This document shows, piece after piece, positions 15,268 to 24,822 of a stretch of DNA of 48,925 bases (the first letter of the stretch is position 1; every line of letters starts with the position of its first letter). The notes under the pieces were generated by a model, which searched no databases, had not been told where the DNA came from, and worked only from the letters and a program-made list of their open reading frames with translations. The stretch is from Thermoproteota archaeon (lineage in GTDB: Archaea > Thermoproteota > Thermoprotei_A > Sulfolobales > Ignisphaeraceae): NCBI GenBank assembly GCA_013154235.1, contig JAADCV010000082.1:1-48925 (forward strand), given 5' to 3'. Position numbers and translations under genes: made by a program.

Positions 15268-17277
15268 TTACGTCAAGTTACGCAATTCCTTTAGCTTCTC
15301 GCGAGGAAATGGTGCAGCTATACAGAATGCACTAGCCTTACACTCCTTTTCACCACTATCTTTCTGTACATTCTTAAATGCTATAGCAACAAATCTGTGT
15401 ACAGCAGTTAACCCAGCGTGCGCTAGTATATTGCGTAGCTCGATCTGTACCTTCATTGGTGTTAAATAGTAATAACCATAATTGTCACTCTTAGTCCTAA
15501 GGATCTGCGAGCATTCATGTTTCCTAAATTTCTCAACTTCTATTTCTATACTAAATACTGGTGGAGCGAAGTACAATACCCTCCCAGTGGCGTTATTTAG
15601 CCATTCTCCTACTTCATTACTCAGAATAACTTTTGCTATGTTCTCGATTACTTCTCGTAAGAAGTCTAGGGTTACTTTACTAATGGCTAATCTCTCGAGA
15701 TCTTGATTGCCATAACCTTTGGGATCGGATCCCGACTTAGTAATTGCATTTACAATTTTCATGAGCTTCTCAAAGTCGTAACACTTAACACGATCATACT
15801 CTATAACCTCATCCCAACAGCTCGATCCATTCGCACTTATAGCTTTGGATACTTCTTCGATGAGATCCCTAGCTAGTGATGTTAGCCAAGCACCAATCTC
15901 TATTTTATCAGCAACTTCGGCTCTCTCTCTATTGCCTATAACACTTAAGTTAATGTGTATTGTGTTATTATCTTTACTCCTAATCGATATACTTAACCAC
16001 TTGGGAGAAATTATATAGTCTCCCTTATACGTATCAAATACGTATAAACCCCATACTACAAGACCGCGACTAATTAGGTACAATGCCTCTAAGTATCGTC
16101 CGAGGCTCTCTAGATCCTTGCTTTCGATGATTCTTCCTTCGAATATCAAATCTTCAATTCTTTTAATCACTTCTCCTATGCTTCCAATCCTTTTGTAGTC
16201 CTCAAGCGTAAAGTAGTAACTAACGTTACTCTCCACGGTGATGTTAAGCGATTCCCAGTTTTGCTTCCTGAGCCCTAGGACTGGATCGCTATTGTATAGA
16301 TACACCTTAATTATCTTCTTGAGGTCTTTACCGTGAGCACTATCCCGATTCGCGAGGGCCTTGTAGAGCTCGAATTTGATTAATGGCAATGTATCTCTAA
16401 GGGCTTGCATAAGCATGGTGGTAGCTATATTTAGCCCGTGGGTGGTATCTATCAGCACTTCGGCTCTATCGACATCACACTTCCTAAAGATATTGCTATG
16501 CACGAACCTTGTTGAGAAGCTAATAGCTCTAATGTAAGCCGCCTTTAGAACATTGTTAAAGACCCTAACATCGGCAACATGCTTCTCTCTAAACAACCCA
16601 ACTATGTTCTTAGCGCCTACTCTCTTGCTATATCTACCCGTTTGCGGAACTAGTGATAGTCCCATATATCCTGAATACTCATGCTCCTTAGAAGAGCAGA
16701 TATCGTGTACAATTAGCTTAATTTTCTTTGCAATTACTCCCGTCTCCTCTCTTCTACCTTCATTCTCATTCTCTACGACTATGCGTTGAGCTACGAGTTC
16801 CGGCTCACTAAGTGAAACCTCGCCGCTGAGTTCCATGGTTACAGCGTGGACCTTTCTGTTGATTTCCTTGCATAGGAGATCGACCTTCTCGCGATTTTCC
16901 TTAATGTACTTCTGTACATCTTCGTAATTACTACGGATGTTATTAACTAATTCCTCACTAACCTTATTTAAGAAAATACGAGGATTAGCGAGAATGTTTT
17001 GAAAATCCTCAAGCGAGTTTGCTATTGCTATTGTTAAGGTCATAGGCGTTACGAACCCCAAGAAGAACTCTGCAACATTTAAACCTGAACTGGTTAGGTA
17101 CACTAGGCGTGCTGCTAAAGGTGCTAAAGGACCTAGATTCGTAGCGACTACTATGGGTACTCGGCTACCATCTTCCTTCTCAACATAGACCCTATAGAAT
17201 ACCGGGCTATACTTAGCGAAATCTCCAAGTGTTGATAAGGACATGACTGCAACCTTATCCAAGGTTACCCCGTACAC
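15268..17277 (-). CDS. csx1: Csx1-type CARF-HEPN ribonuclease, long form
   Basis: A 669-residue type III ancillary RNase. The CARF signature LIDTTHGLN is at residues ~275-283, the DxTHGxN motif of Csx1 that binds cyclic oligoadenylate. The C-terminal HEPN active site is LRNILAHAGL at ~614-623, giving the RxxxxH pair R615/H620. Typical Csx1 proteins are about 450 residues with the DTHG motif near residue 100-130; here ~130 extra charged, helical residues (about 100-230) separate the first CARF strands from it. On activation by Cas10 product it would cut RNA non-specifically. It faces the ATPase gene across the repeat relics. Its own promoter lies in the AT-rich gap upstream. Confidence 0.88.
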   Translation of the reverse strand: MYGVTLDKVAVMSLSTLGDFAKYSPVFYRVYVEKEDGSRVPIVVATNLGPLAPLAARLVYLTSSGLNVAEFFLGFVTPMTLTIAIANSLEDFQNILANPRIFLNKVSEELVNNIRSNYEDVQKYIKENREKVDLLCKEINRKVHAVTMELSGEVSLSEPELVAQRIVVENENEGRREETGVIAKKIKLIVHDICSSKEHEYSGYMGLSLVPQTGRYSKRVGAKNIVGLFREKHVADVRVFNNVLKAAYIRAISFSTRFVHSNIFRKCDVDRAEVLIDTTHGLNIATTMLMQALRDTLPLIKFELYKALANRDSAHGKDLKKIIKVYLYNSDPVLGLRKQNWESLNITVESNVSYYFTLEDYKRIGSIGEVIKRIEDLIFEGRIIESKDLESLGRYLEALYLISRGLVVWGLYVFDTYKGDYIISPKWLSISIRSKDNNTIHINLSVIGNRERAEVADKIEIGAWLTSLARDLIEEVSKAISANGSSCWDEVIEYDRVKCYDFEKLMKIVNAITKSGSDPKGYGNQDLERLAISKVTLDFLREVIENIAKVILSNEVGEWLNNATGRVLYFAPPVFSIEIEVEKFRKHECSQILRTKSDNYGYYYLTPMKVQIELRNILAHAGLTAVHRFVAIAFKNVQKDSGEKECKASAFCIAAPFPREKLKELRNLT

Positions 17278-18445
17278 TAAAGTAATGACTAGTAACTATA
17301 TAAGATTACTGCTTAATGCGTAGTAATGTAAGCGAGATAATCATATGCAAATAGTACATTCATTGTTCCGCGCAACTTACAGAGCACTCCGGCGAAGAGC
17401 TTTCCTAAGCTTCCTGTCTAAGCTAAGATTTATCCTTAGGATCAGGTTAGGAACGTGTTTTTATACACCTAAGGCCTCAATAGCCTCTCTTCAAAACTCT
17501 CTCTAAATGCAATTCAGTAACATTCTTTTAATTAATACCTATGCTTCTCAATAAGCAAATCCGTCGCAACTCTATTAAAGTTCATGAATTATACCTACGC
17601 TTACCAAAGAAGATTATAGCTAGTTAGTAAATAATTTACTATGGGTTAAACACTATATCCCCAACATTACTAACTTGAACTTCTGATAAAGTAATCATGT
17701 TTTAGACCATTGTTTAGTAACACCTTCATTTTGTTCTTGAAATTTAGCTTGGGACACAGGCTTATCATGCGAATAAAAAGAATTGATTGTAGGGTGAAGG
17801 GTTAGTGAGTAAGTAAAGTAAGGAACAGGTTTCGCAGCACTTGATAGCCTTCCAACACGTTCTTCTTATATCCATATCTGTAAGCAACTATCATCGATGG
17901 AGGCATTGACTCCTCCTTACACCTGATGAATATCTTCTCGTTACAATTTTTCTATAGAGCTCTGTACCTAAACTAAGGATCACATTACTCTCAAGATCTT
18001 ACCTCCACTAAAACCTATACATTTGATGTAACTACCATCTATGCTAAAAACATAAAGTCGTAGAGCAAGTGCGTTAAGGTGATGTGTTTACGCTTTATTG
18101 ATTAATGGTGTTGAGCTTCGGGAGTGATGTGTAGCTCGATATAGAAATGCTAGCCTTTCATCTGTAGGAGCTTGGTAATACCTGCTTTGCTTAGCTCACA
18201 CCCTGCCTGTTGAGTCAGCTATATCGCGAGATGCTAGAGTCGCGTACCCCTTATTCAGCTGTAAGCTGTTGAGTAGTACTGGTGAAAGAGTTGAGGCAAG
18301 AGTCGTGGTGAGATATTCGGTAACGGTCTTCGTATCTCCGTGTGATGTCAATCTACGCGTAGTATTTCTACAATCTATATGTATAGCGCTGAATAAACTA
18401 GGCTTTTTTACTCAGAGCGCAGGTAGATACTACCGGTAGAGCTCC
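17278..18445. other. Long AT-rich intergenic region upstream of the type I-A operon
   Basis: About 1.17 kb without a convincing gene. On the minus strand 17802-17906 reads as a 34-residue ORF (MPPSMIVAYRYGYKKN...) with a strong GGAGGAG site five bases before ATG, but the site can pair with CCTCC inside the ORF. Near its right end a TATA-like CTTTTTTACT (about 18402-18411) and a perfect 10-bp palindrome CTACCGGTAG (18430-18439) sit just before the csa5 ATG and probably belong to the type I-A promoter. No repeats of the CRISPR type were seen here. Confidence 0.4.
18402..18445 (+). promoter_or_regulatory. Promoter and palindrome before csa5
   Basis: A T-rich TATA-like element at about 18402-18411 lies ~35 bases before the csa5 ATG. 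Between them is GGTAGATACTACCGGTAG, containing the perfect palindrome CTACCGGTAG at 18430-18439, seven bases before the start. Its position over the start site suits a repressor or a Csa3-type regulator, but no regulator gene is in the window. Confidence 0.35.
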
Positions 18446-18796
18446 ATGGCTAATACATCAGCTGTGCGGCATGTTTCGGTGTGTAGCGAACTTAGAAGGT
18501 TGCGCAGTGATCGAGAGCTCCTTGATAGTGTTGCTGAGTTGATCTATGGCGAGTTCCTTAGGGAGGAGCGTGGTTTTGCTGTAGTTGATAGGCTTGCAAC
18601 GGGTGTGAGTACGCCAGTAGTTAAGTTTGCTCTATACGAGCTTCTGAGAGCTGCTGAGGCAAGGGGAGATTCTCGCATAGAAGAGGTCGTATCTAAGATT
18701 CTCGCTGGTCTAGATTCGGAGGAGTGCCTAGAGCTTGCACTTGAGCTTTCTCGATCCATAGCGGTTCTCGCGCTTGCCAAGAGGTTCAGGGGGTGA
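18446..18796 (+). CDS. csa5: Csa5, small subunit of type I-A Cascade
   Basis: A 116-residue helical protein, first gene of the type I-A operon, as csa5 usually is. It begins MANTSAVRHVSVCSELRRL and has the helices ELLDSVAELIYGEFLREE, TPVVKFALYELLRAAEARGD and LELALELSRSIAVLALAKRF. There is no catalytic motif; Csa5 (Cas11a) contacts the non-target strand and helps R-loop formation in the archaeal complex. The ATG at 18446 is well placed behind a T-rich box. Its stop overlaps the start of cas7 (GTGATG), so translation is coupled. The assignment rests on size, helicity and on the unmistakable Cas7 and Cas5 that follow. Confidence 0.75.
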   Translation: MANTSAVRHVSVCSELRRLRSDRELLDSVAELIYGEFLREERGFAVVDRLATGVSTPVVKFALYELLRAAEARGDSRIEEVVSKILAGLDSEECLELALELSRSIAVLALAKRFRG

Positions 18797-19968
18797 TGGC
18801 CGTGGTCCTCCAGAAGAATAGGTTCGTATCCATCGGGCTTCGAATGCTCATAAACGTAGAAGCGCTTAACATGGTTGAGAGCGTAGGTAACGTGGTTAGG
18901 CACCGGGTAGTGCCCTACGTGCTTCGCATTAGGCCAGGTCACTACGTGCTGAGGTGGGTACCGGCGATAAGCGGGGAAGCTCTTGCACACGCGTACCAGC
19001 TTCACCTAGCTGAAGTCGCTAAGAGTAGGGGTCTACCTGTATGCTACTGGTGCTCGCGTGGAGAGTTCGTTAAGCACTTCGATCTGCTGTTCTGGCTGAG
19101 AACCATGGATGCGCTACCCTATAGCGATGAGGAGAAGAGGATAGCTCAGAGCTACGCGTCGAAGCAGCAGTTCTCGCTTAGCGATATACAGGATATAGAG
19201 AGAGCTATCGTTAGTAGCTGCGTAGTTGAAGACGTGTGCGGATTCCTAGTTCAGCAAGGGCCCACGAAGAGGACTTCGAGGTTCTATGCGTCGTTCGCTC
19301 TACCAACGGAGGAGAGCGTGAAGAGCGGTGCCGTTGCTCTAGACAACCAGTTCTTCGTTAGGCACGCTCCAGAGGCTGAGGCCAAGAGAGCAACCATGTC
19401 TGAGGTGCGCGCGGCTGCGCAAGCACCTTACTACGTACAGATCGGCTCCGCGATCTACGGAGTGACCATGAACTTCGAGATCGATGGTATAGGCATTAGC
19501 TCCGTGACTAGCGAGAGTATCGTTAGCGATGACGAGGCTAAGAAGAGGAAGAGCGCTGCTCTCGACGCGCTGAAGGAGATGCTCGATACCAAGATGTTCG
19601 GAGCTAAGCTAACGAGATTCAACCCAGTAATAGACTACGAGATCGCCTTAGCCATTGCTCAGAGGAATGTTTCGCTAACCGTATCTCCGCCGACTAAGAG
19701 ATTCGAGGAGTTCATCGAGCATAGCGTAGTGCGGATATTCCGGGCACTAAAGGATGTAAGTGATGCCAAGGCGAGGGTGTTCCTATGGGCGCCGACCAGC
19801 GACATAGCTAGGGAGGTTGAGAAGATCCTAAACGATGTGGAGAGCAAGCTAGGCGAAGAGTACAAGAAGATGATCGAGAGCGGTAGGCTAGGAATAGAGC
19901 TACTAGTATCGCCATCGATTAGAGACTTCATCGATAGGATCAAGCACAGCCTAGGGCTATCAAGGTAG
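18796..19968 (+). CDS. cas7: Cas7 (Csa2), type I-A backbone subunit
   Basis: A ~390-residue DevR/Csa2-family protein. The opening strand FVSIGLRMLINVEALNMVESVGN followed by VLRWVPAISGEALAHAYQLHL is characteristic of Cas7 of type I-A, as is the late block ALKEMLDTKMFGAKLTRFNP. It would form the helical filament along the crRNA spacer. It contains an extra CWCSRGEF segment near residue 75 and a central segment around VQQGPTKRTSRFYASFALPTE. The start is ATG 18796 or the GTG three bases earlier; both overlap the csa5 stop. Cas5 follows after 23 bases. No nuclease motif is expected or seen. Confidence 0.92.
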   Translation: MAVVLQKNRFVSIGLRMLINVEALNMVESVGNVVRHRVVPYVLRIRPGHYVLRWVPAISGEALAHAYQLHLAEVAKSRGLPVCYWCSRGEFVKHFDLLFWLRTMDALPYSDEEKRIAQSYASKQQFSLSDIQDIERAIVSSCVVEDVCGFLVQQGPTKRTSRFYASFALPTEESVKSGAVALDNQFFVRHAPEAEAKRATMSEVRAAAQAPYYVQIGSAIYGVTMNFEIDGIGISSVTSESIVSDDEAKKRKSAALDALKEMLDTKMFGAKLTRFNPVIDYEIALAIAQRNVSLTVSPPTKRFEEFIEHSVVRIFRALKDVSDAKARVFLWAPTSDIAREVEKILNDVESKLGEEYKKMIESGRLGIELLVSPSIRDFIDRIKHSLGLSR

Positions 19969-19991
19969 CTCGGTCGCAATGGGCAGGGTCT

Positions 19992-20840
19992 ATGAAGATC
20001 GCTAGGATTGAGCTAGAGCTACACTGGGGTTTCAGCGTAAGGCCCTTCCCCGGCTCCGCTTCCCAACCGAGCTACCTCGTCCCTCCACTAACAACGGTCT
20101 TCGGAGCTCTTGCGAGAGCTTACAGCTGGTGCTTCGAGAAGAGCTTCGCGGAGATACGCCTTGAGAGCGGGAGGGTTGTGAGCGCGACAAAGAAATTCAT
20201 CGATGCTTTCGGGGCTCCCTACGTCGCGATAGGTCTATTCTCTGGAGAGGGGGAAGACGAGGAGGCACCCCCGCTAGTGCGTGTTTCACAGATCGTTAGG
20301 ACGTTTACTGGCCACTACCAAGCTAAGGTAAACATTGATCAGTGGGCTCAGAGAAGAGTCCTATCCGAAGCCTTTGGCCCCTACAGCTTTGGATACACCA
20401 TGTGTAACCATGGAAGGATGTACCTCTACATAGCTCCAGAGAACGGCGTGGAGATCCCTAGGTGCTGCCTATGGTCGTTGACTAGGCTAGGCTCTAAGGA
20501 ATCTATTGTTTCAGTGAACCGCGTGGATACCCTTCAATGCACTGAGCTCGAGGAGGTGGAGAGCGGTACCGTGGAGAACGTCATCGCTTCGTTCTTCCGC
20601 GAATGGTGCGAACCCGTCGATCCGTACTACATCGAGGAGACGACCTTAGCTCCAGAGAGCGTCGATGACTGGATACACCTGCTATCGCTATCGATCGAAA
20701 CGAGGTTCGTACCACCGCAGAAGCTCGTCGTTGTCCCTAGGAAGCCCATAGCCGTCGAGGTGAAGAGGAGAGTTAGGGTCTGTAGGCTCGAAATCGATGG
20801 AAAGATCTTTAGCTTGATTATACCGGGTGAACGATCTTGA
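19992..20840 (+). CDS. cas5: Cas5 (type I-A)
   Basis: A 282-residue RAMP of the Cas5a family. The N-terminus (MKIARIELELHWGFSVRPFPGSASQPSYLVPPLTTVFGALARAY) shows the ferredoxin-like first strand, the loop with PGS and the P-P-TT-x-GALA helix start typical of Cas5. FGPYSFGY and the following MYLYIA fit the later core strands. Cas5 holds the crRNA 5' handle and joins Cas7 to the large subunit. Cysteine pairs (RCCLW) in the second half are unusual but of unknown meaning. The next gene, cas8a2, starts at a TTG that overlaps this stop (TTGA). Confidence 0.88.
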   Translation: MKIARIELELHWGFSVRPFPGSASQPSYLVPPLTTVFGALARAYSWCFEKSFAEIRLESGRVVSATKKFIDAFGAPYVAIGLFSGEGEDEEAPPLVRVSQIVRTFTGHYQAKVNIDQWAQRRVLSEAFGPYSFGYTMCNHGRMYLYIAPENGVEIPRCCLWSLTRLGSKESIVSVNRVDTLQCTELEEVESGTVENVIASFFREWCEPVDPYYIEETTLAPESVDDWIHLLSLSIETRFVPPQKLVVVPRKPIAVEVKRRVRVCRLEIDGKIFSLIIPGERS

Positions 20841-21997
20841 GCTCCACCGTTCTACGCATAGCGATCCCACCACCAACGCTTCACGCGTTTCGCGATGCGT
20901 ACCTCACAGCGATGATATACCCGTTGACGGCTGTGGTGAACGAGGTTGAGGCGCTGAACTATCTCTACGATCGTAGTAGGGGGATCGAGTACTTAGAGAT
21001 CCGGTTCCAAGATGAGTCAGGCCTCGATAAGTACGTCGATGCTTTGAAGCAGCTCAACCCGCGTATCGATAAGAATACTCTTCAAACCGTGTTCAGCGAT
21101 TGGGAGTTCCACTACGATAGCGTTAGCCATTCCTACATACTTCGATGTGCGCAGAGGAGGTTCCAACGGTTTGTGTATGGCGCGAAACTGGTAGAGGTAT
21201 CGAGGCTCTTCTACTCTAGGGACTGGAAAACCTTCGTTAGGGAGGAAGAGATTTCTAGGGGTACTCCGAGGCGCAGGAAGGGTTTCCTCGACGTATATCT
21301 AAACAGCGTGATAGACTATACTGTGAGTCGTATCCGCGGAATAAGAATCGAGGAAGTCGGTAGGGAAATACTCTTAGTGCTATCATCGGTACCTACCTCG
21401 AAGGATCAGCTAAATTCTCTAGCAGCTATATTCAGCGAACTTTACGCAATGCCTCGAAACAGTATAGAGGTTAGGGATAGGCTACGCAGAGTTCTGGGCA
21501 CGAAGCTAAGCGCTGAGTACCCCGATATCGCTACGCTCTACGTGAAGCTCCGCATGATCGCTGCGCTAAGTAGGCAGGGGATTGACGTTAGCCGAAGCGT
21601 ATTCGAGTTTAGGTTCTACGACATTGAGTATCGTGGGAGGGGAAGGAACGTTGAGTACAAGTACGTCTACGTAGGGGACAGCGTGTCGAGCAGCGATGTG
21701 CACATGCTTAGCGAAGCCATAGCTAGCGCAGCGTTGATGCTTGGCGTGTCAAGCTCGTCACTACGGAGCGCTTTGGAGAGAGTTATCGAGGCCCTAGCTC
21801 AACTATTCGAGAACGGGATGGATAGCGTTGCCGAGAAGCTAATTCAGCCTCTTAGGCTCGTGATAGATTCCGTATCTCGCGGAGCAATAGATCTGGAGGA
21901 CCTCTACAGATTCCTTAGGGTATGCGAGCTCGAGTCGCGCAACCTTCCTCAGGGCATTGCGCAGAACCTAGTAGGTGCATGCGCATCACTCGTCTAG
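20837..21997 (+). CDS. cas8a2: Cas8a2 (Csa4), large-subunit protein of type I-A
   Basis: A 386-residue protein assigned to Cas8a2/Csa4 from its place between cas5 and cas3 and its length. It opens MSSTVLRIAIPPPTLHAFRDAYLTAMIYPLTAVVNEVEALNYLY, with further segments YVDALKQLNP, GFLDVYLNSVIDY and a helical C-terminus (ALERVIEALAQLFENGMDSVAEKLI). The large subunit reads the PAM and recruits Cas3. No catalytic residues are expected. The TTG start at 20837 overlaps the cas5 stop; there is no ATG nearby in frame. In many crenarchaeal I-A operons cas8a2 comes after cas3; here it precedes it. Family divergence keeps this below certainty. Confidence 0.75.
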   Translation: MSSTVLRIAIPPPTLHAFRDAYLTAMIYPLTAVVNEVEALNYLYDRSRGIEYLEIRFQDESGLDKYVDALKQLNPRIDKNTLQTVFSDWEFHYDSVSHSYILRCAQRRFQRFVYGAKLVEVSRLFYSRDWKTFVREEEISRGTPRRRKGFLDVYLNSVIDYTVSRIRGIRIEEVGREILLVLSSVPTSKDQLNSLAAIFSELYAMPRNSIEVRDRLRRVLGTKLSAEYPDIATLYVKLRMIAALSRQGIDVSRSVFEFRFYDIEYRGRGRNVEYKYVYVGDSVSSSDVHMLSEAIASAALMLGVSSSSLRSALERVIEALAQLFENGMDSVAEKLIQPLRLVIDSVSRGAIDLEDLYRFLRVCELESRNLPQGIAQNLVGACASLV

Positions 21998-22012
21998 ATA
22001 GGGCTTGTAGAG

Positions 22013-23875
22013 ATGCAGAGGCTCGCCATAGCTAAGCTACTTGAGGAGCTCGAGCGTAGAAACGTTGTTTTCGCGGTGCTTCCCACGGGCTATGGAAAAT
22101 CGCATCTCGTAGTACACAACCCCTGGCTTCTAGATAGGTTCGGTAGGTTCGTACACGTACTACCTCTGCGCGCGCTAGTTCAGCAGCTCGTTGAAAGAGC
22201 TAGGGAAAGGCTTGGCGATGTATCTTACCAAGCTGGTATGGTTCTTAGCGACGTCGTTAAGACCCCCTTCCTAAGCGGTAGGTATGTAGTTTCTACAGTG
22301 GATAGCTTCTCGCTAAACTTCTTCGGTATACCGGTAGCCGAGCTATGGAGAATGTATTGGCATAGCGATGTTGCTTACCTACTCGCTAGGACTACCAACG
22401 TCGTTCTCGATGAGGTTCACCTCGTCGTGAATCCCGATGCTGGTGATAGCGACGGTGTTGAGTTCGAGGAGGTTGCTAAGGTTGTAGAGTTCGTTAGGAG
22501 GATCGCTTCGTGGTGTTGTAGGTACGGTACGAAGCTCGTAACCGTATCCGCGACCCTGTGCCCATCGATGATCAAGGTCGTTGCTGAGGGGCTCGGTGAT
22601 TACGGTGTTGTCGTGTATGCGCCTCCGAACCATCGATACGTAGAGAAGCTGAGGAACGATCTCGGTAGCGATAAGGTCGTTACCGTGTGGAGCGATGGTT
22701 GGTTAGCGAATGCTTCTAGGCTATGCATAGACCTCGAGATTGTTGAAGACGAGGACCTAGCTCATGTAGTTAATCGGGAGCTCGAGGAATCGTGGCATAG
22801 CCTAGCCGTATTCCTCAATAGCGCTCGAAGAGCTGTAGAGCTCTATCAGCACTTGCGCAGGTACGTCTCGAAGGGAGACATCGATCTATTCCTTCTACAC
22901 GGTAGGATGCCTAGGGATACGAGATCGAGTCTCGTGGCTCGCATGCTTCGCTCTCTAGAGAGCGGTAGGAAGGTGATTCTCGTAGCTACTCAGGTAGTTG
23001 AAGCTGGTATCGATGTTTCGTTCGATGTAGCGATCACCGAGATCGCTTCTCCTCTATCTATCGTTCAGCGCTGCGGTAGGGTTGCTAGGTACTTCGAGAG
23101 GTGCGGGAGGTTCGTAACCGTCGCGAAGGATTTGAATGAGATGATTAGGGGTATCTACGATCCAGAGATCGTTAGTAGGGGTCTCGAAGTACTGAAGAGG
23201 ATCTCCTCTCGCGGTAGGTGTAGCGGTAACCGTTTAAGGGTTCCGCACGCCGATGGCGATGACTACCTAGAGCTCCTTCTAAGCATAGACGATTGCGTAG
23301 AGGCTCGCCTAAGGAGATTCGTACCAGAGGTTAGTCGTAAGCTCAGCGTTCTCGAGAACACCGTTGGCACGTCTAGAGTAGCTCTAAGGATTCTAGATGA
23401 TCTCGGTGGTTCGATAGTTAGGAGAACCTCGCTGCTTAGCGTCGTTCCGCGCGAGCGCATCGCTAGCTACATCGATGCGGATGCTGATCACTGCTGCAGC
23501 GATTACCTAGATCATCACCTCATCAACTCTATCCTTGAAAGCGTTGTGGAAGTGGATACGCTATTCATCGAGAGGTACAGGAGTAGGGTTCTCGAAGTAC
23601 CTCTCAAGGTGGTGTACCTCTACGAGGATGAGAATGGCGTTCGTCTATGCGTATCGAAGACCTCGCTCGACGACGTGTCTAAGCTTCGTAGGAAACCGCT
23701 GACGAGCCTGAGGAGGGTTCTTCACGAAGTAGTTGCTTCGATAGGTATGGAGCTCGAGGAGGCGTCGGAGCGCTTCGCGCATAGAAGTGTTTCACTAGCA
23801 GGATTCCTATCGAGGTACAGCGCCTTCGCTAGGCTTGGAGATGTTCAGGGCGTCGAGATCCTTAGCCTAAGGTGA
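22013..23875 (+). CDS. cas3': Cas3' helicase (type I-A, split Cas3)
   Basis: A 620-residue SF2 helicase. Motif I is LPTGYGKSH (residues ~23-31); motif II is VVLDEVHLV, a DEVH box at ~132-135; motif III is VSATL at ~178; VATQVVEAGIDVSFD and motif VI IVQRCGRVAR (~350-359) complete the set, and all key residues are present. It unwinds or translocates on target DNA after Cascade recruits it. The HD nuclease is a separate downstream gene, as in archaeal type I-A. The start is an ATG 15 bases after the cas8a2 stop. The C-terminal ~150 residues are the accessory domain. Its end overlaps cas3'' (GTGATG). Confidence 0.93.
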   Translation: MQRLAIAKLLEELERRNVVFAVLPTGYGKSHLVVHNPWLLDRFGRFVHVLPLRALVQQLVERARERLGDVSYQAGMVLSDVVKTPFLSGRYVVSTVDSFSLNFFGIPVAELWRMYWHSDVAYLLARTTNVVLDEVHLVVNPDAGDSDGVEFEEVAKVVEFVRRIASWCCRYGTKLVTVSATLCPSMIKVVAEGLGDYGVVVYAPPNHRYVEKLRNDLGSDKVVTVWSDGWLANASRLCIDLEIVEDEDLAHVVNRELEESWHSLAVFLNSARRAVELYQHLRRYVSKGDIDLFLLHGRMPRDTRSSLVARMLRSLESGRKVILVATQVVEAGIDVSFDVAITEIASPLSIVQRCGRVARYFERCGRFVTVAKDLNEMIRGIYDPEIVSRGLEVLKRISSRGRCSGNRLRVPHADGDDYLELLLSIDDCVEARLRRFVPEVSRKLSVLENTVGTSRVALRILDDLGGSIVRRTSLLSVVPRERIASYIDADADHCCSDYLDHHLINSILESVVEVDTLFIERYRSRVLEVPLKVVYLYEDENGVRLCVSKTSLDDVSKLRRKPLTSLRRVLHEVVASIGMELEEASERFAHRSVSLAGFLSRYSAFARLGDVQGVEILSLR

Positions 23876-24822
23876 TGGTCTTGATTTGGTCTAGATACGA
23901 ACGCTACGGAGTCAAGGAGCTTCTACACGTACATCTCTTCTTAGCGACGTGCTGCTCCTACGCTATCTCTAGAAACTTGCTGAAAGGCTTGGATTTGCGG
24001 ATCGCTAAGTTCGTAGGATTTGTATCGATCCTAGCCTCAGCACTGCACGATGTTGGCAAGTCATGTAGTTTCTACCAGCGTCAGAGAGCAGAGGTTGATG
24101 AAGGTCTTCGTCAACGCATGTCTTTCTCCGATCCCCCGCACGAAATCGTATCGACATTGTTGACTGAGCAACTCTTCAGAACTGTTTCGAGCTCTAGAGA
24201 AACCTTCGAGTCGTGGAAACAGTTGAAGAGGCATGTTAGTGAGGCTCTAGGGATTGATCTAGAGCTCATCAAGAGATTCGTTCTAGCCTCAATAGCATCG
24301 CATCACCAAGGTCTTCGATGGTGGCTTAACATCTACGAGCTTAGGGATAGAGTTGCTCGTAGCCCTAAGTTCGTTGGGGTGGAAGATCTTAGATCCCTAG
24401 GTGAAGAACTTCGAAGCCTAGCTACGTTGCTAGGGCGTCTAGACGTACCAGAGCTTCGCACAGTTGCGAACATCGTCGAGATTCTTAGTCGTGGAACCGA
24501 GGTGCTTGCACAACGAGGTTCTAGAGTTGACGTCTGCAACGTTCATAGCTTTGCGAGGGTGTTCGAGCTACCCGACATATCTAAGTACCTTCCTCAGGTA
24601 AATGAGCGAGAGATCAAGCGCTTAGCGAGCGGAATCGTCATGGCGAGCGACATCATCGCGGTAGACCTGTACGTAGAGAAAGTATGCGCCCTACACACCC
24701 ATGCAACGCATAGATCTAGGTACAGAGCCGAGATGCAGAAGCTCATTACAGACCTAGGCATCGAAAACGAACTAACTAAATACCTAGAGAAAGTTGCTAA
24801 TAAGATCACCTGCGTAAAGTAA
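23875..24822 (+). CDS. cas3'': Cas3'' HD nuclease (type I-A, split Cas3)
   Basis: A ~315-residue HD-domain protein. The metal site begins with VHLFLA near residue 20, then ALHDVGKSCSFYQRQR at ~56-72 (the HD pair with GK), and continues with ASHHQGLRW around residue 143 and later ASDIIAVDLYVE, giving the H...HD...H/HH...D arrangement of Cas3''. It cuts target DNA single strands made available by Cas3'. Start ATG 23875 (or GTG three bases before) overlaps the helicase stop. This is the last gene of the operon; the CRISPR-like repeats begin ~140 bases downstream. Confidence 0.9.
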   Translation: MVLIWSRYERYGVKELLHVHLFLATCCSYAISRNLLKGLDLRIAKFVGFVSILASALHDVGKSCSFYQRQRAEVDEGLRQRMSFSDPPHEIVSTLLTEQLFRTVSSSRETFESWKQLKRHVSEALGIDLELIKRFVLASIASHHQGLRWWLNIYELRDRVARSPKFVGVEDLRSLGEELRSLATLLGRLDVPELRTVANIVEILSRGTEVLAQRGSRVDVCNVHSFARVFELPDISKYLPQVNEREIKRLASGIVMASDIIAVDLYVEKVCALHTHATHRSRYRAEMQKLITDLGIENELTKYLEKVANKITCVK

